From an uncultured Collinsella sp. (GTDB taxonomy: Bacteria; Actinomycetota; Coriobacteriia; Coriobacteriales; Coriobacteriaceae): DNA of 24,454 bases. Shown here piece by piece: positions 16,394 through 24,454 of this stretch (positions are counted from its first letter, which is position 1; every line of letters begins with the position of its first letter). Where the stretch lies: contig CABSNF010000031.1 of NCBI GenBank assembly GCA_902478995.1, positions 1 through 24,454 of the forward strand, in the 5' to 3' direction. The notes below the pieces were generated by a model that was not told the origin of the DNA, searched no databases, and was given only the letters and a program-made list of their open reading frames with translations. The translations under genes and the position numbers were made by a program.

Positions 16394-18361
16394 CTAGCGC
16401 AGGGACCTCAGGCCGCCGGCATCCTTGTCGAGCACCGTAAAGCGCACGGCATCCAGGTGCTCCAAGATACTGATGGCACGTTTACGCGACACGCCCAGGG
16501 CCTCGCGCAGCACGCTCGTGGTGGCAGCGCCGCCGGCTGCCTCAACGGCGGCGGCGACGAGCTCACGCGCATGGGCCTCGGCGGCAGCGGACAGGGCAAC
16601 GTCGCGCTCGACCTTAACGATCGCGCGTTTAAGCGAAAGCTCGCGCAGGGCACGCGTCATGGTGTCGCGGCCGAGCTGCAGCTGTTCGCCCACCTCGGGC
16701 AACGTCGGTGCATCCAGGCCGGCTTCGTCCAGCAAGGCAACGATACGTTCGCAGGCCTCGCGCACCACACGCGCCGCGGCGGCAGCGGAGTGCGGGTCGA
16801 ACACCTCGGCGCCCTCGGCGGCGCACACGCCACGCGAGCAGCCCTCGGCAATCAGAGCCGCGGCAACGCCTTCATCAGCGGCAGGCCACGCAGCATGGGC
16901 AACGGCGCCGGGCGTAAAGCCCGTCTCCTTGGGAGCCGCCGCGTGCATGGCTGACAGGGTCGCCGCCAGTGCATCCATCGCGGCGTCGAGCACCACGGCG
17001 TCCGCCAAGAGGCCCGCATCGCCCGCGGCAAGCTTGCGAACGGAGTTCTGCGCCACCAATCCGCGCAGTGCGGCATCGGCCTCGCCAACACGAAGATCCA
17101 AAGCCTCGGCAACATCAACCGTCGTAACCGGCAGCGTCTGCAGCGCCAGCCAAGCGCCCACACCGCCCGCGATATCGCCGGACTCGATCGCCGCATACAG
17201 CGCACGCTCTCCTTCGGCAAGCTCGCGCGAACGACGGCAACGCGAAAGCAGCACACGCCCGCCGCCAATGAGCATAACGGGCGAATACGACAGCACCACG
17301 GCATGGTCTCCGGCGCGCAGCGGCAGCGGCTCCTCCAAGCGCACCTGTACGGTACGGGTCTCGCCCACCGCCATGGGGGCCTCGCCCTCCATGAACATGA
17401 TGCGGCCGACAACCTCGGCTGTACCCGCCATCACGTGCACACGCGCACCCGACTCGAGCACACGCGGCTTGGCTCCCTCGCGACCCAAGTAGGTAAACGT
17501 CATCATAAAGCGCAACGTCTGGCCAAAGCGGTCCACCACGCCCAGCATCTCGCCACGGTCAAGCGCCGCGACTCCGTCGCCGACCAGGTTGAGCGCCACA
17601 CGCTGACCGGGCAACGCCTGCGGCGTATCGCCATGCACCTGAATTCCACGCACACGACAGACCGTACGCGACGGCAACGCGACAAGCTCATCCCCCACCG
17701 CGACGGGCGCATCGTGCAGCGTTCCCGTCACGACGGTGCCGACGCCCTTAATCGTAAAGCAGCGGTCAATCGGCAGGCGAGGCGCGGCATCGCTCCGCTC
17801 GGCACGGTCGCGACAGGCATCCCAGCAAACACCCACCTGCTCGTCGAGCACCGCAAGCAGCCCGTCGATCCCCTCGCCCGTCTTGGACGACACGGGCACA
17901 ATCGACGCGCCCGCAAACACGCTACCCGACAAAAAGTCATCGACATCGAGCTCAGCAAGCTCGGTCATCTCGACATCGGCCAGGTCACACATCGTCAGCG
18001 CCACCACCATATGCGTGACGCCCAGCAGCTCCAGCACGTGCACGTGCTCGCGCGTCTGCGGCATTACACCCTCAACGGCAGAGACCACCAGCACGGCAAC
18101 GTCGATGCCTGTCGCACCCTGCACCATGGCACGCAGGTAGTGCGCATGGCCCGGCACGTCGACCAGGCCGACGATCTTGCCGCTCGGCAGCGCCAGCTCG
18201 CCAAAGCCCAGCTCCACGGTCATACCGCGACGGCGCTCAACCTCCAGACGGTCGGGATTCTTGCCGGTCAGCGCCTCGATCAGCGCGGACTTACCGTGGT
18301 CGACGTGGCCCGCCGTGCCAACGATAACGGGGCACTCCACCAGCTTCTGAACCTCACTCAT
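16394..18361 (-). CDS. selB: Selenocysteine-specific elongation factor
   Basis: This translation GTPase carries Sec-tRNA-Sec to ribosomes stalled at UGA codons by binding the SECIS hairpin of the mRNA. It has 655 residues (E. coli 614). The GTPase motifs are G1 GHVDHGKS at 18-25, G2 Thr48 in RGMTVELGF, G3 DVPGH at 68-72 and a G4-equivalent TMCDLAD. EF-Tu-like beta domains follow, with KGVGTVVTGTL marking domain 2. The last 200 residues form winged-helix repeats. The final one (GVSRKRAISILEHLDAVRFT) is the expected SECIS-binding domain. Its ATG overlaps the selA stop by 4 nt (ATGA), so SelA and SelB are co-translated. The selC gene follows. Confidence 0.97.
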   Translation of the reverse strand: MSEVQKLVECPVIVGTAGHVDHGKSALIEALTGKNPDRLEVERRRGMTVELGFGELALPSGKIVGLVDVPGHAHYLRAMVQGATGIDVAVLVVSAVEGVMPQTREHVHVLELLGVTHMVVALTMCDLADVEMTELAELDVDDFLSGSVFAGASIVPVSSKTGEGIDGLLAVLDEQVGVCWDACRDRAERSDAAPRLPIDRCFTIKGVGTVVTGTLHDAPVAVGDELVALPSRTVCRVRGIQVHGDTPQALPGQRVALNLVGDGVAALDRGEMLGVVDRFGQTLRFMMTFTYLGREGAKPRVLESGARVHVMAGTAEVVGRIMFMEGEAPMAVGETRTVQVRLEEPLPLRAGDHAVVLSYSPVMLIGGGRVLLSRCRRSRELAEGERALYAAIESGDIAGGVGAWLALQTLPVTTVDVAEALDLRVGEADAALRGLVAQNSVRKLAAGDAGLLADAVVLDAAMDALAATLSAMHAAAPKETGFTPGAVAHAAWPAADEGVAAALIAEGCSRGVCAAEGAEVFDPHSAAAAARVVREACERIVALLDEAGLDAPTLPEVGEQLQLGRDTMTRALRELSLKRAIVKVERDVALSAAAEAHARELVAAAVEAAGGAATTSVLREALGVSRKRAISILEHLDAVRFTVLDKDAGGLRSLR

Positions 18362-19815
18362 CGAGCAATCGCCTTCTTAACGCACGCGACGAGCGTCGAT
18401 GCCGCCGTCTCGATATCGCGGTCGCCCACAAGCGTACGGACGTCAAACAAAATGCGATCGTGCGAGGTTCGCGTGACGACCGGCGTGTCGAAATCTTGGA
18501 CGAGCGAGCGCTTGAGTGCGTCAACGGAAAGACGCTCATCGACGAGGCGCACGGCAACGCACGTGGTGGGCAGCTCCACGGTAGGCAGCGAGCCGCCACC
18601 AGGGGTCGACGATTCCTCGACGATCTCCACCTGAACGGCACATGGGTAGCCAGCCTTATCGAGCCCGGCGACCATACGATCGCGCAGCTTGCGGGCACGT
18701 CGCTCCAAATGGGCCTGCGGCAGCGTAAGCATGCTGAGCACCGGAATATCGCGATGGGCAACATCGGCACCGTCCATGTAGATACGCAGCGTGGCCTCGA
18801 GCGCCGTCAGCGCGAGCTTGCCCGGGCGCAGGGCGCGCATAAGCGGATGTGACCCACAGGCCTGGACCAGATTGCGACGGCCCATGATAATGCCCGCTTG
18901 TGCGGCACCGAGCAGTTTATCGCCCGAGCACGACACCAGATCGAGCCCCGCCGCAACCGAAGCCGGCGTGGTTTCTTCGCCGCCGCGCACCAAGATGTCG
19001 TCGGGCAACAGCGCGCCCGACCCCTGGTCCTCGTAGAACAGCAGGCCATGCTTGTGGGCCAGAGCGGCAAGCTCCCGAGAGCCCACCTCCTCGTGAAAGC
19101 CCTCGATGCGATAGTTGGAAGGATGGACCTTGAGGATCATCGCCGTATCGGGCGTGATGGCGCGCTCGTAGTCGTCCAAATGCGTGCGGTTGGTGGCGCC
19201 GACCTCGACGAGTTTGGCGCCCGAAGCCGCCATGACATCGGGGATGCGGAAGCTGCCGCCGATCTCGACAAGCTCGCCGCGGCTGACGATAACCTCCTTG
19301 CCTGCGGCATGGGTCGCCAGCACCAGCAGTACCGCGGCGGCGTTGTTGTTGACCACGAGCGCGTCCTCGGCACCGGTGAGCGAGCGGATCAGCTGCGCGG
19401 CGTGCTCCTTGCGCGACCCGCGCGAACAAGTGTCCACACTGTACTCGAGCGTGCTGTACCCGCGCGCAACCTCGGCCACGGCCTTGGCGACCGACTCCGC
19501 GAGCGGGGCGCGGCCCAAGTTGGTATGGATGACCACACCCGTGGCATTAACTGCTGGGCGCAGGCTCGGCAGCGCGGAGCGATGCGCACGCCACTCGATG
19601 GCCGAGGCCAGCTCGCGCTTGGAACGCGGGGCGGCGCCGGCACGAATGGCGGCGCGCTCCTCGTCGAGCTCGGCCGTGACGGCGGCATGCACCACCGCGT
19701 CGCAGGTCTCCCCCGCCGCCTTCACAACTGGCCACTCTGCGAGCAGCTCGTTGACGGAGGGAATGGCGCGCAGGCGGGCGCGCACCTCATCGGACATGTT
19801 CTGGCTATCGCTCAT
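18358..19815 (-). CDS. selA: L-seryl-tRNA(Sec) selenium transferase
   Basis: This PLP enzyme converts seryl-tRNA-Sec to selenocysteyl-tRNA-Sec using selenophosphate. It has 485 residues (E. coli 463). The PLP Lys is Lys300 in SCSGDKLLGAAQAG, five residues off E. coli Lys295. Other family segments are VNATGVVIHTNLGRAPL near 89-105, STLEYSVDTCSRGSR near 121-135 and YEDQGSGALL. The ATG at 19815 has AAAGG upstream. A second ATG lies 18 nt downstream. It follows the molybdopterin oxidoreductase gene by 74 nt with no terminator between them, so the two are probably co-transcribed. selD, needed for selenophosphate, is not in the window. Confidence 0.97.
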   Translation of the reverse strand: MSDSQNMSDEVRARLRAIPSVNELLAEWPVVKAAGETCDAVVHAAVTAELDEERAAIRAGAAPRSKRELASAIEWRAHRSALPSLRPAVNATGVVIHTNLGRAPLAESVAKAVAEVARGYSTLEYSVDTCSRGSRKEHAAQLIRSLTGAEDALVVNNNAAAVLLVLATHAAGKEVIVSRGELVEIGGSFRIPDVMAASGAKLVEVGATNRTHLDDYERAITPDTAMILKVHPSNYRIEGFHEEVGSRELAALAHKHGLLFYEDQGSGALLPDDILVRGGEETTPASVAAGLDLVSCSGDKLLGAAQAGIIMGRRNLVQACGSHPLMRALRPGKLALTALEATLRIYMDGADVAHRDIPVLSMLTLPQAHLERRARKLRDRMVAGLDKAGYPCAVQVEIVEESSTPGGGSLPTVELPTTCVAVRLVDERLSVDALKRSLVQDFDTPVVTRTSHDRILFDVRTLVGDRDIETAASTLVACVKKAIAR

Positions 19816-19889
19816 GTGCGGCCTTTCAAAACCAAGGGCAGATCAGTCGGCCGTTCGTCAAAACCAGCCGAATCAATCTGTTGAATCAA

Positions 19890-22007
19890 TCAGTCGTTAT
19901 TATCCTCGCGCGCCGCGATCTTTTCCACGCGAACGGCGTTTTCCTGGGTGAGCGCGGCGCCCGTCAACGGGTCCCAACGCAACGGTGTATGGTCGAGCGG
20001 GCCCACGCCCAAGGCTTGAGCGCCACCGGCATCGGCGCCAAACGAACGCCCGCCGGGGGCGGCCGAGGTGAAGATGCACGCCGGATGCAGATACGGCGTC
20101 GTCTCCACGTGCACGCGGTCGCGGCCCAAATCGCTCACGAGTTCGACGATCTCGCCGTCGACGATGCCCATGCGCGCAGCAACATCGGCATTCATCTGCA
20201 CGGCATCCAGGTCCGATCCGGCCTCGGCGGCACCTTGGGCCGCGAGCCTTCGCGAGGTATGCGACTCAAAGGGACGGTTGCCGCTAATGAGGCGAAACAT
20301 CCCCGGACCGGGCTCCACCATGGGAGCGATCCAGTTGGGTACACGACCCAGACCGGCTCGTTCCCATACGTCGCTTGCCAGCGCAATTTTGCCGCCATCC
20401 AAGGGAATCGCCGGCTCGCCCGTACGCGACGGCAACGCAACACCCGTGTCGGCCCAGCCGCGCTCCTTGAGCTCGTCCAGATTGATCCCAAAAGGCGCCA
20501 CCTGGGCAGCCGCCAGATCGTCAGGCGTAAACTGGAAGTACTCGCCCACGCCACACGCCTGCGCCAGACCGGCAAAGATCTCCCGCCCCGGTCGCGTGTC
20601 GTCATGCTGCACGGGCAGCACGGCATTGCGGTAGAACACGCGCGAATCATTGGCACCCACGACTGTGCCCACGCCGCGGTCGGCCTCCAGATACGTCACG
20701 TCGGGCAACACGAAGTCAGAAGCACGCGCCGTCTCGGACCAGCGAATATCAATCGTCACGAGCAAGTCGAGCTGCTGCAAAATACCCAACCAAGCCCGCG
20801 CATTGCCATAGCCCGCACCGGGGTTACTGGCATAGACGATGAGCCCACGTAAATCTCCAGCAAGAATCGACTGGCCGATGGTCGTGCACAGGCCGCGCAC
20901 CGGATCGACCAGTGGATAGCGCTCGGACCCCAGCTTGGGCCCAAGCGGCACCGGCGGCGTCGCAAAGCGCGTGGGATCGAGGTCGCCCAACACAAGCGGC
21001 GTGGGCGGGTTGAGCGCGCCGCCCGCGTGTCCGATGCAGCCCAGCAGCACATCGACCAAGCAAATAGCGCGCGCGGTCTGGGTGCTATTGGCATACGCGA
21101 TACCGATGCCGCCATGAAAGCCCGCGTCCACCACCGCAGCAGGCGCCGCGGCAGCCAAATCACGCGCAGTCGCTCGGATATCGTCCGCCGGCACATCGCA
21201 CATCGACTCAGCCCACTCGGGCGTCCAAACAGCGGCTGCCTGCGCCAGCTCGTCAAAACCCGTGGTATAACGGGTCACGAACTCGTGATCGTACAGGTCC
21301 TCGGCAATGAGCACATGCGCAATGCCCAGCAGCAAGGCCAGGTCGCAGCCCGGGCGTACGCGCAGCCAGCGGTCGGCAAGCGCGGCCGAGCCGCTGCGCC
21401 GGGGGTCAACCACGATGATCTTCGCCCCGCGCCGGCGCGCATCGTTGAGCGCATCGACGGCCCCCATCGTCGATGAATCGACGATGGAACGCCCTAGGTA
21501 CATGATGCAGTCGGTATGCGCCAGGTCGGAGGCGGGGCTGTAGCCCAGGCTGTGCTCCCATCCGGTGAGACGACTTACCTCGCAGGCACCATCGGCACCG
21601 TATACGTTGGGCGAGCCCAGCGCATGCATAAAACGACACGCCCAGTAGCGGTCGAACGAGGGCACGCCGAGCGTCATGCCCAGCGCGCGCGGACCATGCC
21701 CGTCAACAATCCCCCCAAGGCGCGCAGCGATCTGAGCGAACGCCTCGTCCCAAGTAATCGCATCGAACCCCGAACCATCAGCTCGTTGGCGCATGGGGTG
21801 CATGATGCGGTCGTGCTCGTCAAACGGCATTGCCAGGCGATGCCGCCCGCGGGCGCACAGGGCACGCGCCGCGCACGGATGCCCCGGCACCGGCAACTCG
21901 GCCACCACGCGACCGTCCTCAACGCGTGCCGTGAAGGCGCAATCGGCATAGCATCCCCCGCATGTGGTCACCACGGCGCGACCGTCACGCTCCACAGCAG
22001 ATGCCAT
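19890..22007 (-). CDS. Molybdopterin-dependent oxidoreductase (DMSO-reductase family, formate dehydrogenase/thiosulfate reductase-like)
   Basis: This 705-residue bis-MGD enzyme has a [4Fe-4S] motif at the N-terminus with C16, C19, C23 and C51 (CGGCYADC and later LCARG). The molybdenum ligand is most likely Cys142 in YGADGACEVSRLTGW, at nearly the same position as Sec140 of E. coli FdhF. The C-terminal MopB domain has RMGIVDGEIVELVSDLG. No Tat signal is visible, so it should be cytosolic. The start at 22007 has AAGGGG upstream; an ATG at 22046 would precede that site. It lies between focA and selA, and no iron-sulfur or membrane partner adjoins it. The GACEVSR motif is of the PsrA/PhsA type, so the substrate could be formate or a sulfur or other oxyanion compound. 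I do not assign it. Confidence 0.88.
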   Translation of the reverse strand: MASAVERDGRAVVTTCGGCYADCAFTARVEDGRVVAELPVPGHPCAARALCARGRHRLAMPFDEHDRIMHPMRQRADGSGFDAITWDEAFAQIAARLGGIVDGHGPRALGMTLGVPSFDRYWACRFMHALGSPNVYGADGACEVSRLTGWEHSLGYSPASDLAHTDCIMYLGRSIVDSSTMGAVDALNDARRRGAKIIVVDPRRSGSAALADRWLRVRPGCDLALLLGIAHVLIAEDLYDHEFVTRYTTGFDELAQAAAVWTPEWAESMCDVPADDIRATARDLAAAAPAAVVDAGFHGGIGIAYANSTQTARAICLVDVLLGCIGHAGGALNPPTPLVLGDLDPTRFATPPVPLGPKLGSERYPLVDPVRGLCTTIGQSILAGDLRGLIVYASNPGAGYGNARAWLGILQQLDLLVTIDIRWSETARASDFVLPDVTYLEADRGVGTVVGANDSRVFYRNAVLPVQHDDTRPGREIFAGLAQACGVGEYFQFTPDDLAAAQVAPFGINLDELKERGWADTGVALPSRTGEPAIPLDGGKIALASDVWERAGLGRVPNWIAPMVEPGPGMFRLISGNRPFESHTSRRLAAQGAAEAGSDLDAVQMNADVAARMGIVDGEIVELVSDLGRDRVHVETTPYLHPACIFTSAAPGGRSFGADAGGAQALGVGPLDHTPLRWDPLTGAALTQENAVRVEKIAAREDNND

Positions 22008-22070
22008 CTCGATTACCCCTTTCACAAGCCAAACACAACAGGCCAACAGCCCGGCAACGGGCCCCAGACC

Positions 22071-22108
22071 AAAAAAGCCTCCCGCACGGCAACGCCCCGC
22101 GGGAGGCT
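22071..22108 (-). terminator. Intrinsic terminator after focA
   Basis: AGCCTCCCGC (22108-22099 on the minus strand) pairs perfectly with GCGGGAGGCT (22085-22076) around a 13-nt loop, followed by a T6 run. It closes the hyc-focA unit 22 nt after the focA stop. Confidence 0.92.
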
Positions 22109-22129
22109 CAACGTCAAACAGACGGTACC

Positions 22130-22969
22130 TTACGCCTCGGACTTCTTGGCGTAGACAAACCAGTAGCCGAGCGCGATCAGAACCGCGCCGCCCACGATGT
22201 TGCCCAGCGTGGCGGCGGACAAGTTAAACGCAATGCCCGCAGCGTTGAGCGCATCGGCGCCGGCGACGTCGGCACCATAGCCGCACGCGTGCATCACGGC
22301 ACCCATAGGCAAAAAGTACATGTTGGCGACGCAGTGCTCAAAACCGCAGGCCACAAAAGCGGCGATGGGCAGCAGAATGCCCACAACCTTATCGACCACG
22401 GTCTTACCGGCGGTACCGATCCACACGGCCAGGCACACAAAGATGTTGCACAGGATGCCGCGGAAGAAGATCGTCACCCAGTCGATCGTCACCTTGCCGG
22501 CGGCGACGCTCACCATGGAGTTGGCGACCGCCTCGCCGTTGAGCTTATAGATGCCGGCCATGTACACCAAAAAGACGATGAACAGGGCACCGACAAAATT
22601 GCCGACCCACACGACGACCCAGGCCTTAAGCATCTGAACCAGGGTGATCTTTTTGCTCTTGAGTGCGCAGACCATAAGCGAATTGCCGGTAAACAGCTCG
22701 GCGCCGCACACCAGCACGAGCACCAGGCCCAGGCAAAAGCACAGACCGCCCACGACGCGCTGAGCGCCCCAGCCCAGCGTGCTGTCGCTCAAGAACACGG
22801 TAAAGAACAGGCCGCCGAAGGCGATAAACGCGCCGGCGAACATTGCCAACAGAAAGGCCTTAGCGACCGGCAGGTTAGCCTTGGTCACGCCGGCGGCCTC
22901 GGTCTTGGCCTCGATCGCGGCGGGCGCCAGGCAATCGGGAGAGGGGTACTCCACCTTGGAATCTGCCAT
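22130..22969 (-). CDS. focA: Formate/nitrite transporter family channel (FocA-like)
   Basis: This pentameric inner-membrane channel exports or imports formate. From the start at 22969 it has 279 residues, matching the family. Six hydrophobic helices are visible. Conserved segments are GAELFTGNSLMV, the omega-loop region near TGNSL, and GFEHCVANMYFLPMGAV with the central-pore His. The N-terminus is hydrophilic, as in FocA. It follows hycI by 39 nt and ends in a strong terminator. Beside the hydrogenase genes it most likely supplies formate to the formate hydrogenlyase. FdhC- and NirC-type members of the same family are alternatives, but context favours formate. Confidence 0.92.
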   Translation of the reverse strand: MADSKVEYPSPDCLAPAAIEAKTEAAGVTKANLPVAKAFLLAMFAGAFIAFGGLFFTVFLSDSTLGWGAQRVVGGLCFCLGLVLVLVCGAELFTGNSLMVCALKSKKITLVQMLKAWVVVWVGNFVGALFIVFLVYMAGIYKLNGEAVANSMVSVAAGKVTIDWVTIFFRGILCNIFVCLAVWIGTAGKTVVDKVVGILLPIAAFVACGFEHCVANMYFLPMGAVMHACGYGADVAGADALNAAGIAFNLSAATLGNIVGGAVLIALGYWFVYAKKSEA

Positions 22970-23008
22970 GTCAATCACTTCTTTCCTAATCAGCAGGAAC
23001 AAGCGCTC

Positions 23009-23512
23009 CTATTGCTCTTGCCCCAAGCGGACAAAGTGGGAAAAGTCGTTGGCGGCCACGGCGTCGTACACGGCGTCGACGGCCTCAAAGACTTCCGGGG
23101 ACATGGGGTTGTAGAACTCCGTGTCGCCCGGCTGAATCCCGACGAAGACGATATCATCACACGATTGCTCAATCTCTTCGATCAGAATCGACAAAGGAAG
23201 CGAATGCGTGGTGAACATCGATTTGCGCGCGACGTCGGTCTTATCGAGCAAGCGGATGGCGCCGACGGGCAGCGCCATGTCGGCGGCATCGACCAAAACC
23301 AAACGCGGCGGACGCTCGCGCTTGACCTCGATGATGTCATCCTCGGGCGTCTGACCGCCGTCGATGGTGTACCAACCGGCGATAGGCGTGTCCTCCATCT
23401 TTTTGGAGAGCACGGGGCCGGCGGCATCGTCGGCGCGCAGCACGCTTCCCGCCGTGAGCACGATACCCGCAAATGGGGCGCCGTTCACACGACCATCCAC
23501 AACGCGACCCAT
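23009..23512 (-). CDS. hycI: Hydrogenase 3 maturation endopeptidase
   Basis: This nickel-dependent peptidase clips the C-terminal tail of the hydrogenase large subunit HycE after nickel insertion. It has 167 residues (E. coli about 156). The three nickel-sensing residues are Asp29 in RADDAAGPVL, Asp75 in LVLVDAADM and His103 in FTTHSLPL. Their spacing of 46 and 28 residues equals that of E. coli HycI D16, D62 and H90. The segment VFVGIQPGDTEFYNPM is typical of HycI rather than HyaD or HybD. Its ATG overlaps the hycH stop (TAATG), so the genes are co-translated. Confidence 0.94.
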   Translation of the reverse strand: MGRVVDGRVNGAPFAGIVLTAGSVLRADDAAGPVLSKKMEDTPIAGWYTIDGGQTPEDDIIEVKRERPPRLVLVDAADMALPVGAIRLLDKTDVARKSMFTTHSLPLSILIEEIEQSCDDIVFVGIQPGDTEFYNPMSPEVFEAVDAVYDAVAANDFSHFVRLGQEQ

Positions 23513-24093
23513 TACTGCAACCTTCCCGTCAGATACACGCCCGACACATCGCGCACGCGCTCAACCAGATCGCGGAACTTCATCAGAAACGCGACCTGCT
23601 GGGCATGCAGGCCAAAGTCGTCGTCGAACACCGAGATGCCGGCCTTGGCCGAGCCGCGAAAACCGCGCTCGTCGAGCAGCGTGTCGCAGGCCTCGAGCAG
23701 CGACGGCACCGCCGCCTTGTCAAGCTGGCACTCGCCAAAGGAGCGGATGGCCTCGAACTTGGTCTTGGCCTCCCCCTCCGGCAGCGCGTCGACGAGCGAA
23801 TAGAAGACATCCACCGGCACCGACAGGCGCGGCTCAAAGCAATCGAGCACGCCGGTGTGGTGGCCCACGGCGAGCGTGTAGTACAGCACGTCGCAGGCCT
23901 CCTGGGGAACGTCTTCCTCGGTCTCCACAAACTTACGCGTGAGCTCATAGAAGACCACCTGGTCGGGCGCATGGCCCAGGCAGGGGTCGGCGACGCCCTC
24001 GGCGGCCTCGTCGCTTGCGCGCGAGGCATCGCCAAAGGAGCCGCCGAGCATACCGGGGCCCGCAAAGTAACCAGAGCGGTCCGTGAGCTCCAT
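23512..24093 (-). CDS. hycH: Formate hydrogenlyase maturation protein HycH
   Basis: HycH is needed for maturation of the formate hydrogenlyase hydrogenase. Residues from about 44 (QVVFYELTRKFVETEEDVP, then VLYYTLAVGHHTGVLDCFE) closely follow E. coli HycH from its N-terminus, and the ends are similar (GVYLTGRLQ). The first 43 residues are an extension absent from the 136-residue E. coli protein. It is Gly/Asp/Ala-rich with no membrane segment. The ATG directly follows the hycG stop (TAGATG), with GGAGG 7 nt upstream, and its own stop overlaps hycI. Recognition rests on remembered family similarity. Confidence 0.9.
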   Translation of the reverse strand: MELTDRSGYFAGPGMLGGSFGDASRASDEAAEGVADPCLGHAPDQVVFYELTRKFVETEEDVPQEACDVLYYTLAVGHHTGVLDCFEPRLSVPVDVFYSLVDALPEGEAKTKFEAIRSFGECQLDKAAVPSLLEACDTLLDERGFRGSAKAGISVFDDDFGLHAQQVAFLMKFRDLVERVRDVSGVYLTGRLQ

Positions 24094-24417
24094 CTAGTGA
24101 CCTCCGGCCAGCACCAGATCCTGCAGCGCCGAGTAGACCTCAACGCGGCGCGGATCGTCCTGCTTGTCGATGAGCAGCGCCATGGCACCTCGGATATCAC
24201 CCTTGGGCGCGTCCTCGAGCGTATCCATAAACTCGTTGGCCAGGTCGCGGCCGTAACGGTAGCCGCTCATGGCGCGAGCCTCGCGCTCGATGGCAACGCG
24301 CAGCTTGTACGGCACGCCGGGGTGCAGGATATCGGCCTGCTCGCCGGCAGCCTCCACCGTAGTCTCGGCATGGAGCTTTTGGTCCAGCAGGCCAAGTGCC
24401 ATGGCAAAGCCGTAGAC
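24094..24417 (-). CDS. hycG: Formate hydrogenlyase subunit 7 (hydrogenase small subunit, NuoB-like), 3' part
   Basis: The C-terminal 107 residues of the iron-sulfur small subunit of hydrogenase 3 remain. The visible start YGFAMALGLLDQKLHA and the later REARAMSGYRYGRDLANEF match E. coli HycG closely (LYGFAMALGLLEQKIHA and YRYGRQIADD). The cluster-binding Cys lie in the missing N-terminal part. Codons beyond 24417 read as MYKRQ and come from the sequencing adapter, not from the gene. It is followed directly by hycH. HycE, HycF and the membrane subunits are expected upstream, beyond the contig end. Confidence 0.9.
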   Translation of the reverse strand, partial: VYGFAMALGLLDQKLHAETTVEAAGEQADILHPGVPYKLRVAIEREARAMSGYRYGRDLANEFMDTLEDAPKGDIRGAMALLIDKQDDPRRVEVYSALQDLVLAGGH

Positions 24418-24454
24418 CTGTCTCTTATACACATCTGACGCTGCCGACGAAGCT
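24418..24454. other. Nextera sequencing adapter (artefact)
   Basis: From 24418 the sequence reads CTGTCTCTTATACACATCT and then GACGCTGCCGACGA (to 24450). This is the exact reverse complement of the Nextera Read 1 transposase oligo, which includes the 19-bp Tn5 mosaic end. The last four bases AGCT would be the start of the sample index. The genomic sequence therefore ends at 24417. Confidence 0.97.

Noticed and set aside
9481..24417. Selenocysteine (in-frame TGA) gene within the window
   Set aside because: All recognised genes have full expected length with ordinary stops, and the molybdopterin oxidoreductase has Cys at the Sec position.
24418..24450. Tn5-like mosaic end as evidence of a transposon
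   Set aside because: The mosaic end is fused to the rest of the Nextera adapter at the very end of the window, so it is a library artefact.

Overview
The window is a high-GC bacterial segment that looks like a gut actinobacterium of the class Coriobacteriia, most likely Collinsella or a close relative. This taxonomic call is an inference from GC content, gene content and the Hyc-type formate hydrogenlyase genes. No rRNA is present to settle it. Almost every gene is on the minus strand. Only the partial peptidase gene at the left edge is on the plus strand. The right edge is not genomic: from 24418 the sequence is an Illumina Nextera transposase adapter, so the window ends at a contig end and its last gene is cut off there.

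Left part (1-9341), housekeeping: the 3' part of an M24 (Xaa-Pro type) peptidase, an intergenic region full of inverted repeats, folC, valS, and then the protein quality-control group tig, clpP, clpX. A tRNA-Leu(UAG) gene lies directly upstream of tig. folC and valS both have strong hairpins in their 5' leaders. The folC hairpin is terminator-like and ends about 20 nt before the start codon.

Middle part (9432-16106): a two-gene molybdenum hydroxylase unit (an FAD subunit followed by a fused [2Fe-2S]/molybdopterin subunit like E. coli XdhD), an NADP-type glutamate dehydrogenase gene with its own terminator, and a mobA plus DUF3343 pair. MobA makes the guanine dinucleotide form of the molybdenum cofactor. 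The DUF3343 protein belongs to a family annotated as a putative Se/S carrier and here has a Cys-rich N-terminus.

Right part (16190-24417), selenium and formate: hycG (partial), hycH, hycI and focA form one transcription unit that ends in a strong terminator. It is followed by a bis-MGD molybdopterin oxidoreductase with Cys at the selenocysteine-equivalent position, then selA, selB (overlapping by 4 nt) and selC, the UCA-anticodon tRNA-Sec, with its own -10 box and terminator. Together these genes provide formate transport, hydrogenase maturation, selenocysteine synthesis and insertion, and molybdenum cofactor finishing. That is what a selenium-dependent formate hydrogenlyase needs. No gene with an in-frame UGA was recognised in the window, so the selenoprotein itself (probably a formate dehydrogenase) should lie beyond the contig break or elsewhere.

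No insertion sequence, prophage or CRISPR array was seen. The main unexplained structures are a palindrome present twice with nearly identical arms (1066-1130 and 13306-13380), a 22-bp inverted repeat around a 94-nt core (854-991), and a 108-nt nested palindrome between valS and folC (2641-2748).
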